This document shows positions 36,200 to 43,221 of a stretch of DNA of 43,221 nucleotides, in pieces. Origin of the DNA: CAZRIP01 sp964600165. GTDB taxonomy: Bacteria > Elusimicrobiota > Elusimicrobia > UBA1565 > UBA9628. The position numbers and the translations under genes are program-made. The notes beneath the pieces were generated by a model that did no database searches, was not told where the DNA came from, and was given only the letters and a program-made list of their open reading frames with translations. Each line of letters starts with the position of its first letter. Position 1 is the stretch's first letter. Location of the stretch: positions 1 through 43,221 of the forward strand of contig CAZRIP010000015.1 in the NCBI GenBank assembly GCA_964600165.1. The letters run 5' to 3'.

Positions 36200-37099
36200 A
36201 TGATGAACGTCTACACGCAGCTCGTCCAGATGCTCGCGCCGGACTTCCTGCTCCATCACGCGCTCTACGGCACCGTCGTCGTCGGCGTCGTCTGCCCGCT
36301 CGTCGGCGTCTACTTCCTTCTGCGCCGCCTCGTCTTCTGGGGCGTGACGCTGCCGCAGGTCTCCACCGCCGGCATCGCCTTCGCGTTCCTGCTGCAGGGC
36401 TTGGGGATCAACATCCTCGCGGGCTCGGAGGCCCAAGAGAAGCACCTCGCCATCATCGGCTCGGTCGTCTTCACGGTCGGCGCGATCCTCGCGCTCGTGC
36501 TGCTCGACCGCCGCGGGACGGGCGCGACGGAGGGGCGCCTCGGCTCGCTCTACGCCGTCGCGGCCGCCTTATCCATATTATTCGTGGCGTGGAACGCGCA
36601 GGGCGAGACGGAGATGCTCGGTCTTCTCAAAGGCGAGATCGTCTCGATCTCCGAGCGCGATTTTCACGCGATGCTCTACACCTTCGGGGCGATCGCAGCC
36701 TGTTTTCTGCTCTTTCAGCGTGAGTTCCTGCTCGTCTCCTACGACCGCGACATGGCGGTCACCCTGGGCCGCCACGTCCTCGTCTGGGACATGCTGCTCT
36801 ACGGCCTCATCGGCGTCACGATCTCCCTCGGCGTGATGGCGGCCGGTCCCCTCGTCATCTTCGGCTTTCTCGTCATCCCGCCGATGGCCGCGCTGCCGTG
36901 GGCGCGCGGGATGCTGAGCCTGTCGCTTCTGGCCTCGGCGCTCGGCGGCTTGGGCGCCCTCGCGGGCTTCTACGTCTCCTACGTCTACGACGTGCCTCTC
37001 GGGCCCGTCGTCGTCTGCGTGGCGGCCTGCCTGCTCGTCGGCTCGAACGGCCTGCGCTGGGCCGTCGGCCTGCTCAAGCTCGCGCCGAAAGCGAGCTGA
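36200..37099 (+). CDS. znuB: Permease subunit of the zinc/manganese ABC importer
   Basis: A 299-residue inner-membrane protein of the ZnuB/MntB (ABC-3) family with eight or nine predicted hydrophobic helices. The N-terminus (FLLHHALYGTVVVGVVCPLV) and VYFLLRRLVFWGVTLPQVST match the family opening, where the coupling segment and the metal path begin; MAAGPLVIFGFLVIPPMAAL near residue 214 is the conserved late helix pair. It follows znuC after 1 nt with a GGAG in the end of that gene. It completes the importer and ends this arm; the next gene has its own promoter. Confidence 0.93.
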   Translation: MMNVYTQLVQMLAPDFLLHHALYGTVVVGVVCPLVGVYFLLRRLVFWGVTLPQVSTAGIAFAFLLQGLGINILAGSEAQEKHLAIIGSVVFTVGAILALVLLDRRGTGATEGRLGSLYAVAAALSILFVAWNAQGETEMLGLLKGEIVSISERDFHAMLYTFGAIAACFLLFQREFLLVSYDRDMAVTLGRHVLVWDMLLYGLIGVTISLGVMAAGPLVIFGFLVIPPMAALPWARGMLSLSLLASALGGLGALAGFYVSYVYDVPLGPVVVCVAACLLVGSNGLRWAVGLLKLAPKAS

Positions 37100-37141
37100 C
37101 GCTCAGCCCAGGATCGTGACACCGGCGGCACCGGCCCTTCA

Positions 37142-37171
37142 TTGAGGCGGTGAGGCGGCGGCGCTTATACT
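37142..37171 (+). promoter_or_regulatory. Promoter of the tandem WD40 genes
   Basis: TTGAGG (37142-37147), an 18-nt spacer and TATACT (37166-37171) form a good promoter. The -10 ends 6 nt before the ATG at 37178, so the transcript should be leaderless; no Shine-Dalgarno sequence is present. Confidence 0.7.
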
Positions 37172-37177
37172 AGCGCC

Positions 37178-38245
37178 ATGTCCAAGACCGCGGCGACGGT
37201 GGCGCTCTCCGGACTGCTTGCTTCGAACGCGATGGCCGAGACGCGCGGGGGCTTCAGCCTCCACGAGCGTCTCCTTCTCCCGGGCCACGGAAGCCCCGTG
37301 CGCGCGCTCGCGTTCTCGCCCGACGGCGCGACGCTCGCCTCCGCGTGCCGCGACGGCAGCATCGTGCTGTGGAATCCGGCCACGGGCAAGGCGAAGGTCG
37401 TCATGACCGGGCACGACGGGTCGGTCAACGCCGTCGCCTTCTCGCCGGACGGGTTGACGCTGGCCTCCGGCGGCGACGACCGCACGCTGCGTCTTTGGGA
37501 CGCGCCTTCCGGCCAGGAGCGCGTCGTGCTCACGGGCCACGCGGCGGCGATCAGTTCCGTCGCCTTCGCGCCGTTCGGATTGTCCCTGGCCACCGCCGGC
37601 TGGGACGCGACGGCGCGGCTGTGGGACCTCAACCGGGGACTGCGCCGCGGCTGGTCGCGGCCCCGCCGCCGCGTCGAGGACAAGCTCGCGGGCGTCTGGG
37701 ACGATCCCGACGCGCGCGTGCAGGTGCTGTCCGGCCACGAGGCGGCCGTCGACGCCGTGGCTTTCTCGCCGGACGGCCGGTGGCTCGCCACCGGAAGCTG
37801 GGACCACACGGTCGCGCTCTGGGACGCGAAGTCCGGCCGCCGCGCGGCGGTGCTGACCGGCCACCGCAATTGGATCTGGTCGGTGGCCTTCTCGCCCGAC
37901 GGCTCGACGCTGGCCTCGGCGGGCGGCGACGGCGTCGTGCGCCTCTGGGATATCCGGACGGGGCGCGAGCGCGGCGTCTTGCGCGGCCATCAGAACGCCG
38001 TCTTCGCCGTCGCTTACTCGCCGGACGGGCGCTTCGTGATCTCCGGCGCGCGCGACAACACCGTGCGCGTTTGGGACGCGGAGACCGGCGCCGAGCGCCT
38101 CGTGCTCTCGGCCGACCCCAACGCCATCGTCGGATTCGCTCTCTCGCCCGACGGCAGGACGCTCGCGCTGGCGACCCAGGACCAGGCGATCCGGCTCTAC
38201 GACGCCGCGGGTTTCGGCTCCCCGCCGGTCGCAGCCCAGCCGTGA
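37178..38245 (+). CDS. Exported seven-bladed WD40 propeller protein 1
   Basis: A 355-residue protein with a likely signal peptide (MSKTAATVALSGLLASNAMA) followed by seven WD40 repeats, enough to close one propeller. Each repeat has the pattern GH...V.AVAFSPDG..LAS...D.TVRLWD; the third carries a basic insert of about 35 residues (RGLRRGWSRPRRRVEDKLAG) that would protrude between blades. No enzymatic domain is attached. WD40 propellers are protein-binding scaffolds; outside the cytoplasm of bacteria they are uncommon, and no partner can be named. Its stop overlaps the GTG of the second WD40 gene as GTGA. Confidence 0.9.
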   Translation: MSKTAATVALSGLLASNAMAETRGGFSLHERLLLPGHGSPVRALAFSPDGATLASACRDGSIVLWNPATGKAKVVMTGHDGSVNAVAFSPDGLTLASGGDDRTLRLWDAPSGQERVVLTGHAAAISSVAFAPFGLSLATAGWDATARLWDLNRGLRRGWSRPRRRVEDKLAGVWDDPDARVQVLSGHEAAVDAVAFSPDGRWLATGSWDHTVALWDAKSGRRAAVLTGHRNWIWSVAFSPDGSTLASAGGDGVVRLWDIRTGRERGVLRGHQNAVFAVAYSPDGRFVISGARDNTVRVWDAETGAERLVLSADPNAIVGFALSPDGRTLALATQDQAIRLYDAAGFGSPPVAAQP

Positions 38246-39210
38246 CGGCGCAAGTTCTTCTGCTCTGCGCGGTTTGGGCCTGCGCGTCGAATCTGACCTC
38301 GCGCGGGTTCTACGAGGGCCTGGCCGTCCTCAAGGGCCACGCGGGCGAGGTCCGCGCCGTCGCGTTCTCGCCCGACGGCCTGACCGTCGCCTCGACCGGC
38401 AAGGACGCGACGATCAGGTTTTGGAACGTCGCGCTGTTGGAGCTTTCACGCGCGCGGGAGACGGCTGCCGGGCACACCGACTCCGTCTACGGCCTCGCTT
38501 ACTCCCGCGACGGAAAACGGTTGGCCACGGCGAGCTTCGACCGCACGGTCCGCCTGTGGGACGCCGACGGCAAGCCGGGCGAGATCTTCGAGCTGCCCGG
38601 CGCCGCCGCTTTCTGCGTCGCCTTCTCCCCCGACGCGCGGCTTCTGGCCGCCGGCGGCGACGACGGGACGATCCGGATCTGGCGGCTCGAGCGGCGCGGC
38701 CGGCTCGTCCGCCGGCTCAAGAGCCACGTCGGGACGGTCTACGCGGTCGCGTTCTCGCCCGACGGCAAGCGCCTCGCCTCCGCGGGCGACGACGGAGTCG
38801 TGCGCCTCTGGGACGTGGGCCGCGGCCGCCTGGCGGCCTCGCTCGAGGGCCCTAAGAACGGCGTGTCGTCGGTGGCGTTCTCGCCGAACGGCTCCGTGCT
38901 GGCCGCCGGAGATTGGGACGGCTACGTCTGGCTGTGGGACAACGCGCCCAAGCCGTCCCTGCGCGCGGCGCTCAAGGGCCACGCCGCGAAAGTCTGGTCG
39001 GTGGCGTTCTCGGCCGACGGAGAACGGCTCGCGTCCGGGGGCGAGGACAACGTGCACTTCTGGGACGTCCAAACGGGGCTGGACCAAACCGAAGTGCTGC
39101 GCGCTCCCGACGACGGCGCGTTCTCGATCGCGTTCTCGCCCAAAGGCGATTCGTTCGTCTCCGGCAACGCCGACGGCAGCGTGCGCCTGTTCCGCCTCAA
39201 GGGGCTTTGA
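38242..39210 (+). CDS. Exported seven-bladed WD40 propeller protein 2, putative lipoprotein
   Basis: A 322-residue protein starting at a GTG that overlaps the previous stop. The N-terminus (VTAQVLLLCAVWACASN) resembles a lipoprotein signal with a lipobox ending at the Cys of VWAC. Seven WD40 repeats follow from about residue 30 (GHAGEVRAVAFSPDG, AFCVAFSPDARLLAAGGDDG, NGVSSVAFSPNG and others). Similar design and overlap suggest a duplication of the upstream gene, though blades differ enough for it to be old. The last 14 nt overlap the convergent wecB gene. Confidence 0.88.
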   Translation: MTAQVLLLCAVWACASNLTSRGFYEGLAVLKGHAGEVRAVAFSPDGLTVASTGKDATIRFWNVALLELSRARETAAGHTDSVYGLAYSRDGKRLATASFDRTVRLWDADGKPGEIFELPGAAAFCVAFSPDARLLAAGGDDGTIRIWRLERRGRLVRRLKSHVGTVYAVAFSPDGKRLASAGDDGVVRLWDVGRGRLAASLEGPKNGVSSVAFSPNGSVLAAGDWDGYVWLWDNAPKPSLRAALKGHAAKVWSVAFSADGERLASGGEDNVHFWDVQTGLDQTEVLRAPDDGAFSIAFSPKGDSFVSGNADGSVRLFRLKGL

Positions 39211-40288
39211 CGCGCAGGAAGCGGCGGATCTGCCCGGCGACGCGCGTCCCCGCCCGTCCGTCGCCGAAGACGCTCGAGCGGCGGGTCATGCGGCGATATT
39301 CCTTCTCGTCGTCGAGCAGGCGCTCGGCGCGGGCCACGATCATCTTCGGGTCGAGCCCCGTGACGACGGCGACGCCGGCGCGCACCGCCTCCGGACGATC
39401 CGTCACCCGCCGCAGCACGAGCGCCGGCTTTCCGAGGCTCGCCGCCTCCTCCTGAACGCCGCCCGAGTCCGTCAGGACGAAACGGCACCGGGAAAGCTCC
39501 GCGACGAACGCCCGATATCCCAGAGGAGGCAGCAGAAGCGCGCGCGGGTGCCTGAGCGCGGCGCGCACGATCTTCTGCACGCGCGGGTTGAGATGAACGG
39601 GGAAGACGATCCGGACGTCGGGCCGCCGATCCAAGAGCTCGCGCATCGCCGCGCAGGCCTGGGCGAGGCCGCCCTCGAAGCTCTCGCGGCGATGCATCGT
39701 GACGAGGACGACCTTCGTTCCGCGCCGCGCGCGCGCGCGCGGCGCGACCGAGCGCAGGGCGTCGACGACCGTGTTGCCCGTGACGAAGACCCTCCCCGCC
39801 GCGCCGCGCCGGCGGCGCGCCGCCTCGCGCGTCGGCGCGAAAAGGAGCGCCGAGAGGTCGTCGATGACGATGCGGTTGGCCTCCTCGGGGAAGGGATTGG
39901 AGAGGTCGCCGCTGCGCACGCCGGCCTCGACGTGGCCGACGGGGACGTCCTCGTGGGCGGCGGCGAGCGCGCCGGCCAGGGCCGTCGTCGTGTCGCCCTG
40001 GACGACGACGAGAGCGGGACGCTCCCGTTCGATCACGGGCAGGAGCGCGGCGAAGGCGCGCTTGGCGAGCTCGCCCGGCGCCTGGTCGCGGCGCATGAGC
40101 GAGAGATCCTTCCAGACCTTCAGGCGCAGGTCAGCGAGCGTCCGGTCGAGCAGGGCGCGGTGCTGGCCGGTGGAAAGCACGCGGCACTCGAGGCCGCGAA
40201 TTTTCCGGAGCGCGGCGACGACGGGCGCGAGCTTGATCGCCTCCGGCCGCGTGCCGAGCACGACCAGGACGAGCGGCTTGGCCCTCAC
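39197..40288 (-). CDS. wecB: UDP-N-acetylglucosamine 2-epimerase (WecB type)
   Basis: A 363-residue non-hydrolysing epimerase converting UDP-GlcNAc to UDP-ManNAc for surface polysaccharide. The GT-B fold motifs are clear: LVLVVLGTRPEAIKLAPVV at the start, VVVQGDTTTALAGALAA, VGHVEAGVRSGDLSNPFPEE, the catalytic RRESF region in TMHRRESFEGG, and LTDSGGVQEEAASLGKPALV near residue 285, followed by TDRPEAV. The enzyme acts in the cytosol. I chose the GTG at 40288, which overlaps the MFS stop as GTGA; the longer frame is a shadow of the MFS gene. No other polysaccharide genes are next to it in the window. Confidence 0.92.
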   Translation of the reverse strand: MRAKPLVLVVLGTRPEAIKLAPVVAALRKIRGLECRVLSTGQHRALLDRTLADLRLKVWKDLSLMRRDQAPGELAKRAFAALLPVIERERPALVVVQGDTTTALAGALAAAHEDVPVGHVEAGVRSGDLSNPFPEEANRIVIDDLSALLFAPTREAARRRRGAAGRVFVTGNTVVDALRSVAPRARARRGTKVVLVTMHRRESFEGGLAQACAAMRELLDRRPDVRIVFPVHLNPRVQKIVRAALRHPRALLLPPLGYRAFVAELSRCRFVLTDSGGVQEEAASLGKPALVLRRVTDRPEAVRAGVAVVTGLDPKMIVARAERLLDDEKEYRRMTRRSSVFGDGRAGTRVAGQIRRFLRVKAP

Positions 40289-41628
40289 GCGTTCTTTTCC
40301 GGGGGCCTCTGCAGCTCCTCGGCCGCGTTGACGCCGGACGCGATCTCCGGGATGATGCCCATCTTGCGGTAGATCGGCCGCACGAGCGCCCGGATCTCGG
40401 GCAATTGACGGGAGAACCACAGCGCGCCCAAGACGCAGAAGACCCCGCCCACGCGCAGCGTGGCCGGCGCGCCGTAGCGGTCGGCGAAGCCGCCCGCGAA
40501 AAGGCTTCCGAACGGCGCGCTCCCGAGGAACGCCATCATGAAAAAGCTCATCACGCGCCCGCGCTTGTCGTCCTCCACGATCGTCTGCACGATCGTGTTG
40601 GACGACGCGAGCTGGATCATGAAGCCCGCGCCCGCCACGACGATCAGGACGCAGGAGAGCCACACGGTCCTCGAGAACGAGAACGCGACGAGCGCGGCGC
40701 CGAAGACCGCCGTGGCCGTCGGGATCACGCCGCCCAGCCCGCGCACGCTCCGGCGCATCGCGAGCCACACGGCGGCGACCAGCGCCCCGCATCCCGAGCA
40801 GGTCATCAGAAGCCCGAGCGTATGCGGGCCGCCGTGCAGGATCTGGCCCGCGAAGACCGGGATCAGCACGGTGTAGGGCACGCCGACCAGGCAGACGAGG
40901 GCCAGCAGAAGCATGATCGAGCGGATCGGCGCGAAGCCGCTCGCGTAGCGCCAGCCCTCTTTCAACGACTCCATGACTGGCGGATGCTGCCGGCGCTCGG
41001 ACGCGCTCGGCTTGATGACCATGCGCAACAGCGCGCCGAGCACGGCGAGGAAGCTCACGCCGTCGGCGAAAAAGCACCAGCCCTCGCCGACCGCCGCGAT
41101 GACGACGCCTCCGATGGAGGGGCCCAGCAGCCGGGCGGCGTTGACGAGCGAGGAGTTCAAGGCGATCGCGTTGCCGAGGTCCTCTTTCTTGTCGATCATC
41201 TCGATGAGGAACGATTGGCGGCAGGGCATGTCGAAGGCGTTGATGAGGCCCTCGGCGACGTTGAGCCAGATGAGCCAGGCGACGGAGATCCTTCCGGTGA
41301 ACGTCAGGAACGCGAGAGAGAGCGACTGGAGCATCGACAGGCCCTGCGTCCACAACAGCAGCTTGTGCTTATTCCAGCGGTCGACGTAGATGCCGGCCAC
41401 CGGGGTGAGGATCGCCGCCGGGATCTGGCCCGCGAAATTGACGAGGCCGAGCTGCAGCGCCGAGCCGGTGAGGCGGTAGACGAGCCAGCTCGTCGCCACG
41501 CTGGTCATCCAGGTGCCCGTCATCGAGACGAGCTGGCCGCCGAAGAACAAGCGGTAATTGCGGGAGCGCAGGGCCCGCAGGGCGAAGCCCAGGCTCGAAG
41601 CCTTCTCTTCGGGCAGCGCCCGGCTCAT
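40285..41628 (-). CDS. MFS transporter, MFS_3/EntS-like exporter
   Basis: A 447-residue membrane protein with about 12 hydrophobic helices. The opening (RALRSRNYRLFFGGQLVSMT, TWMTSVATSWLVYRLTGSAL) and the loop-2 motif (GIYVDRWNKHKLLL, a variant of GxxxDRxxRR) are typical of the MFS_3 group, which includes the enterobactin exporter EntS and many drug or macrolide effluxers. DMPCRQSFLIEM and LNSSLVNAARLLGPSIGG are further family stretches. The substrate is unknown. It lies 4 nt after the HAD gene; a TAAAAT hexamer 6 nt before the ATG could provide a second, leaderless start. Confidence 0.9.
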   Translation of the reverse strand: MSRALPEEKASSLGFALRALRSRNYRLFFGGQLVSMTGTWMTSVATSWLVYRLTGSALQLGLVNFAGQIPAAILTPVAGIYVDRWNKHKLLLWTQGLSMLQSLSLAFLTFTGRISVAWLIWLNVAEGLINAFDMPCRQSFLIEMIDKKEDLGNAIALNSSLVNAARLLGPSIGGVVIAAVGEGWCFFADGVSFLAVLGALLRMVIKPSASERRQHPPVMESLKEGWRYASGFAPIRSIMLLLALVCLVGVPYTVLIPVFAGQILHGGPHTLGLLMTCSGCGALVAAVWLAMRRSVRGLGGVIPTATAVFGAALVAFSFSRTVWLSCVLIVVAGAGFMIQLASSNTIVQTIVEDDKRGRVMSFFMMAFLGSAPFGSLFAGGFADRYGAPATLRVGGVFCVLGALWFSRQLPEIRALVRPIYRKMGIIPEIASGVNAAEELQRPPEKNA

Positions 41629-41632
41629 CTTG

Positions 41633-42295
41633 TTATTTTATGAATTTCAGCAGCGTTCGCGGCTCGAGCGAGGCGAAATCGCGCACGGCCAGGGCGGGCG
41701 CGGCGAAGTCCGAGGCCGCGTGGGACGTCGTCACGGCGACGACGGCCATCCCGGCGGCGCGGGCGGCCTCTTCCCCCAAAAGCGAATCCTCGAAGACGAC
41801 ACAGCGCTCCGGCGGCGCGCCGAGTCGCTCGGCCAGCGTCAGGAACGTCTCCGGATGAGGCTTGCCTCGCCGTACGTCGTGGGCGCCGACGACGGCGTCG
41901 AAGCGCGAGCGCAAGGACAGGCCGTCGAGCACGAAGTCGATGTTCTCGGCCAGGGAGCCCGTGCCGAGGCCGACGCGAAACCCCGCCTGGCGGCTCTTAT
42001 CAAGGAAGGAAAGCAGACCGGCGGCGGGCTTCAAATGCGGGCGATAAAGCGCGCGGTAGAGCTCCTCTTTTTCCCTATGAAACGCCTCCAGCTCCTCGCC
42101 CGCGATCTCGCGCTTGAAAAAATAGGCGAGGACGTCGCGCGTCGGCATGCCGCTCGTCTTGCGGAAGAACTCGCCGCCGTCCATCGCGAGCCCGCGCGCG
42201 CGGAAAAACTCCCGCCACGCGCGCTCGTGATAGCTCATGTTGTCGACGACGACGCCGTCCATGTCGAGCAAGACGGCCGCGGACCGCGAAATCAT
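41633..42295 (-). CDS. HAD-superfamily phosphatase/phosphomutase (beta-PGM-like)
   Basis: A 220-residue soluble enzyme of the haloacid dehalogenase subfamily I with a helical cap. Motif I is VLLDMDGVVVDN (nucleophile D11, acid D13), motif II lies in GLGTGSLAEN (near residue 110), motif III is the Lys in RRGKPHPETF (near 143) and motif IV is CVVFEDSLLGEEAA (near 168). The glycine-rich hinge and cap resemble beta-phosphoglucomutase and phosphoglycolate phosphatase; the substrate is not decidable. It is the first gene of a three-gene run with the MFS transporter and wecB. Confidence 0.9.
   Translation of the reverse strand: MISRSAAVLLDMDGVVVDNMSYHERAWREFFRARGLAMDGGEFFRKTSGMPTRDVLAYFFKREIAGEELEAFHREKEELYRALYRPHLKPAAGLLSFLDKSRQAGFRVGLGTGSLAENIDFVLDGLSLRSRFDAVVGAHDVRRGKPHPETFLTLAERLGAPPERCVVFEDSLLGEEAARAAGMAVVAVTTSHAASDFAAPALAVRDFASLEPRTLLKFIK
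41635..41640 (-). promoter_or_regulatory. Possible internal -10 box for the MFS gene
   Basis: TAAAAT on the minus strand overlaps the last codons of the HAD gene and ends 6 nt before the MFS ATG. No ribosome-binding site precedes that ATG. No clear -35 was found. Confidence 0.3.
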
Positions 42296-42301
42296 GGCTC
42301 G

Positions 42302-42307
42302 ATTTTA
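42302..42307 (-). promoter_or_regulatory. Probable -10 box of the HAD-MFS-wecB run
   Basis: TAAAAT on the minus strand ends 6 nt before the HAD ATG at 42295. No Shine-Dalgarno sequence is seen and no good -35 stands 16-18 nt upstream. Leaderless initiation is likely. Confidence 0.45.
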
Positions 42308-42441
42308 CCTGTTGCGGAGATGTTGCGCCTTGTTGGACGGCGTTTCGACGTCTTGTAACATGGCTGGACGCCGCAAAGACGCAGACGCTCCCGCCCACCG
42401 CCCTTCGCAAAGCGACGACCCTCGGACCGAGGAGGCGACCC

Positions 42442-43221
42442 ATGAAGACCAAGAGACCTTCGACGCTGCTGTTCGCCGGCGCCGTGCTGGCCCTCTGCGC
42501 GGCCTATGTGCGCGCCGCTTGGGTGCAGGTCTACTACACGGGCTGGCAGCAGGACCTGATGCCGCCGGCGGCCGTCGATTTCGGGGCCATGACCCAGCTC
42601 GTGCACTTCTCCGTGATCCCGAACGACGACGGCACGCTCGATCGGCGGACCAACGGCCTGACGGCCGCGCGCGTCCATGACGCCGTCTCGGCGGCTCACG
42701 CGGCCGGCAAGAAGATCCTTTTCTCGATCGGCGGCTACCCCAGCCGCGAGCGCTTCGAGAGCGCGATGAGCGCGCCCAACGAGGCCCGCTTCATCGAGAG
42801 CATCGCCGCGTTCCTCTCCTCCAACCGCTACGACGGCGTGGACTTGGACATGGAGCCGATGTCGCCCTCCGACGCGCCGTTGTTCACGAAGTTCGCGGCC
42901 GACCTGCGCGCCAAGCTCGACACGATGGCTCCGCGGCCGCTGCTCACCACGACGGCGCTCTGGACTCCGGAGATCTTCGCCCGCGTCGCCGGCTTGGTCG
43001 ACGAGATCAACGTCATGACCTACGGCCTCTCGGGACCTTACCGGGGCTGGATGACCTGGCACAACGCCGCGGTCTACGACAAGGGCTACCGGTTTCCCGG
43101 CGGCGGGATCCCTCCGTCGGCCGACGCCCTCGTCCGGCAATTCGAGGACGCCGGCGTGCCCAAGAGCAAGCTCGGCATCGGCTTCAGCATGGCCCCTTAC
43201 GTCTGGACCGGCGTGAGCCGG
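42442..43221 (+). CDS. Exported GH18 chitinase-like glycosidase, 3' end beyond the window
   Basis: The first 260 codons of a longer gene. After the signal peptide (MKTKRPSTLLFAGAVLALCA, cut near YVRA-A) the glycoside hydrolase 18 barrel begins with WVQVYYTGWQQD. Strand 3 is KKILFSIGGYPS and the catalytic DxxDxDxE motif is YDGVDLDMEP (D131, D134, D136, E138), where E138 is the proton donor. INVMTYGLSGPYRGW holds the substrate-stabilising MxY. All catalytic residues are intact, so it probably cleaves chitin or related beta-1,4-GlcNAc polymers outside the cell. A GGAGG lies about 7 nt before the ATG. The 146 bp upstream, shared with the divergent HAD gene, contain no other coding frame I would support. 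Confidence 0.92.
   Translation, partial: MKTKRPSTLLFAGAVLALCAAYVRAAWVQVYYTGWQQDLMPPAAVDFGAMTQLVHFSVIPNDDGTLDRRTNGLTAARVHDAVSAAHAAGKKILFSIGGYPSRERFESAMSAPNEARFIESIAAFLSSNRYDGVDLDMEPMSPSDAPLFTKFAADLRAKLDTMAPRPLLTTTALWTPEIFARVAGLVDEINVMTYGLSGPYRGWMTWHNAAVYDKGYRFPGGGIPPSADALVRQFEDAGVPKSKLGIGFSMAPYVWTGVSR

Noticed and set aside
42308..42441. Riboswitch or promoter for the GH18 gene
   Set aside because: CGCAAAGACGC and CGCAAAGCGAC look riboswitch-like and TGTAAC could be a -10, but neither forms a complete known consensus.

Overview
The window is a GC-rich stretch of a diderm bacterial chromosome. It carries a TonB/ExbB/ExbD system, a TonB-dependent outer-membrane receptor, a porin-like barrel and many exported proteins. 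Nothing in it fixes the taxonomy. An under-sampled diderm phylum such as Elusimicrobiota would fit, but that is inference. I see no rRNA, tRNA, CRISPR array, integrase or insertion sequence, and no gap without a gene exceeds 300 bases. Long arginine- or valine-rich open frames opposite real genes (for example the + frame over 348-4826) are GC-driven shadows and are left out.

Layout. (1) 1-6293, minus strand: a giant exported protein of at least 2,097 codons that runs off the left edge, behind a strongly structured leader. (2) 6478-8905, minus: a SAM methyltransferase, then a umuD-umuC translesion-synthesis pair under a textbook LexA box that sits inside a near-consensus promoter. The UmuD is short and lacks both catalytic residues, so it looks like a ready-made UmuD'. 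(3) 9005-21802, plus: one tightly overlapping nucleotide operon, pyrB-pyrC-pyrD-pyrF-pyrE-purM-purN/purH fusion-carA-orf-carB. It encodes all the steps to UMP (carAB, pyrB, pyrC, pyrD, pyrE, pyrF) plus three purine activities. Palindromic repeats followed by a GACGGAG tail occupy its two real gaps. (4) 21806-27347: exported proteins, namely a putative lipoprotein, an HExxH protein, an M13 metallopeptidase and a phospholipase C/acid phosphatase-type phosphoesterase. (5) 27313-37099: a metal-uptake region with two divergent arms. The left arm holds a small HxH/CxxC protein, the receptor, exbB, exbD, tonB, an exported protein and a PAP2 phosphatase. The right arm holds a second small HxH/CxxC protein, a porin-like barrel and a znuA-znuC-znuB ABC importer. 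Zinc is the likeliest substrate, with manganese as the alternative. (6) 37178-39210: two exported seven-bladed WD40 proteins in tandem. (7) 39197-42295, minus: HAD phosphatase, MFS exporter and a WecB-type epimerase. (8) 42442-end: the start of an exported GH18 chitinase-like enzyme.

Three patterns recur. Many genes have a -10-like hexamer only 5-8 nt before the start codon, which suggests leaderless mRNAs. All four convergent gene pairs abut or overlap, leaving no room for terminators between them. A TAGGTCCAARGGCC-containing palindromic element occurs upstream of two sets of exported-protein genes.
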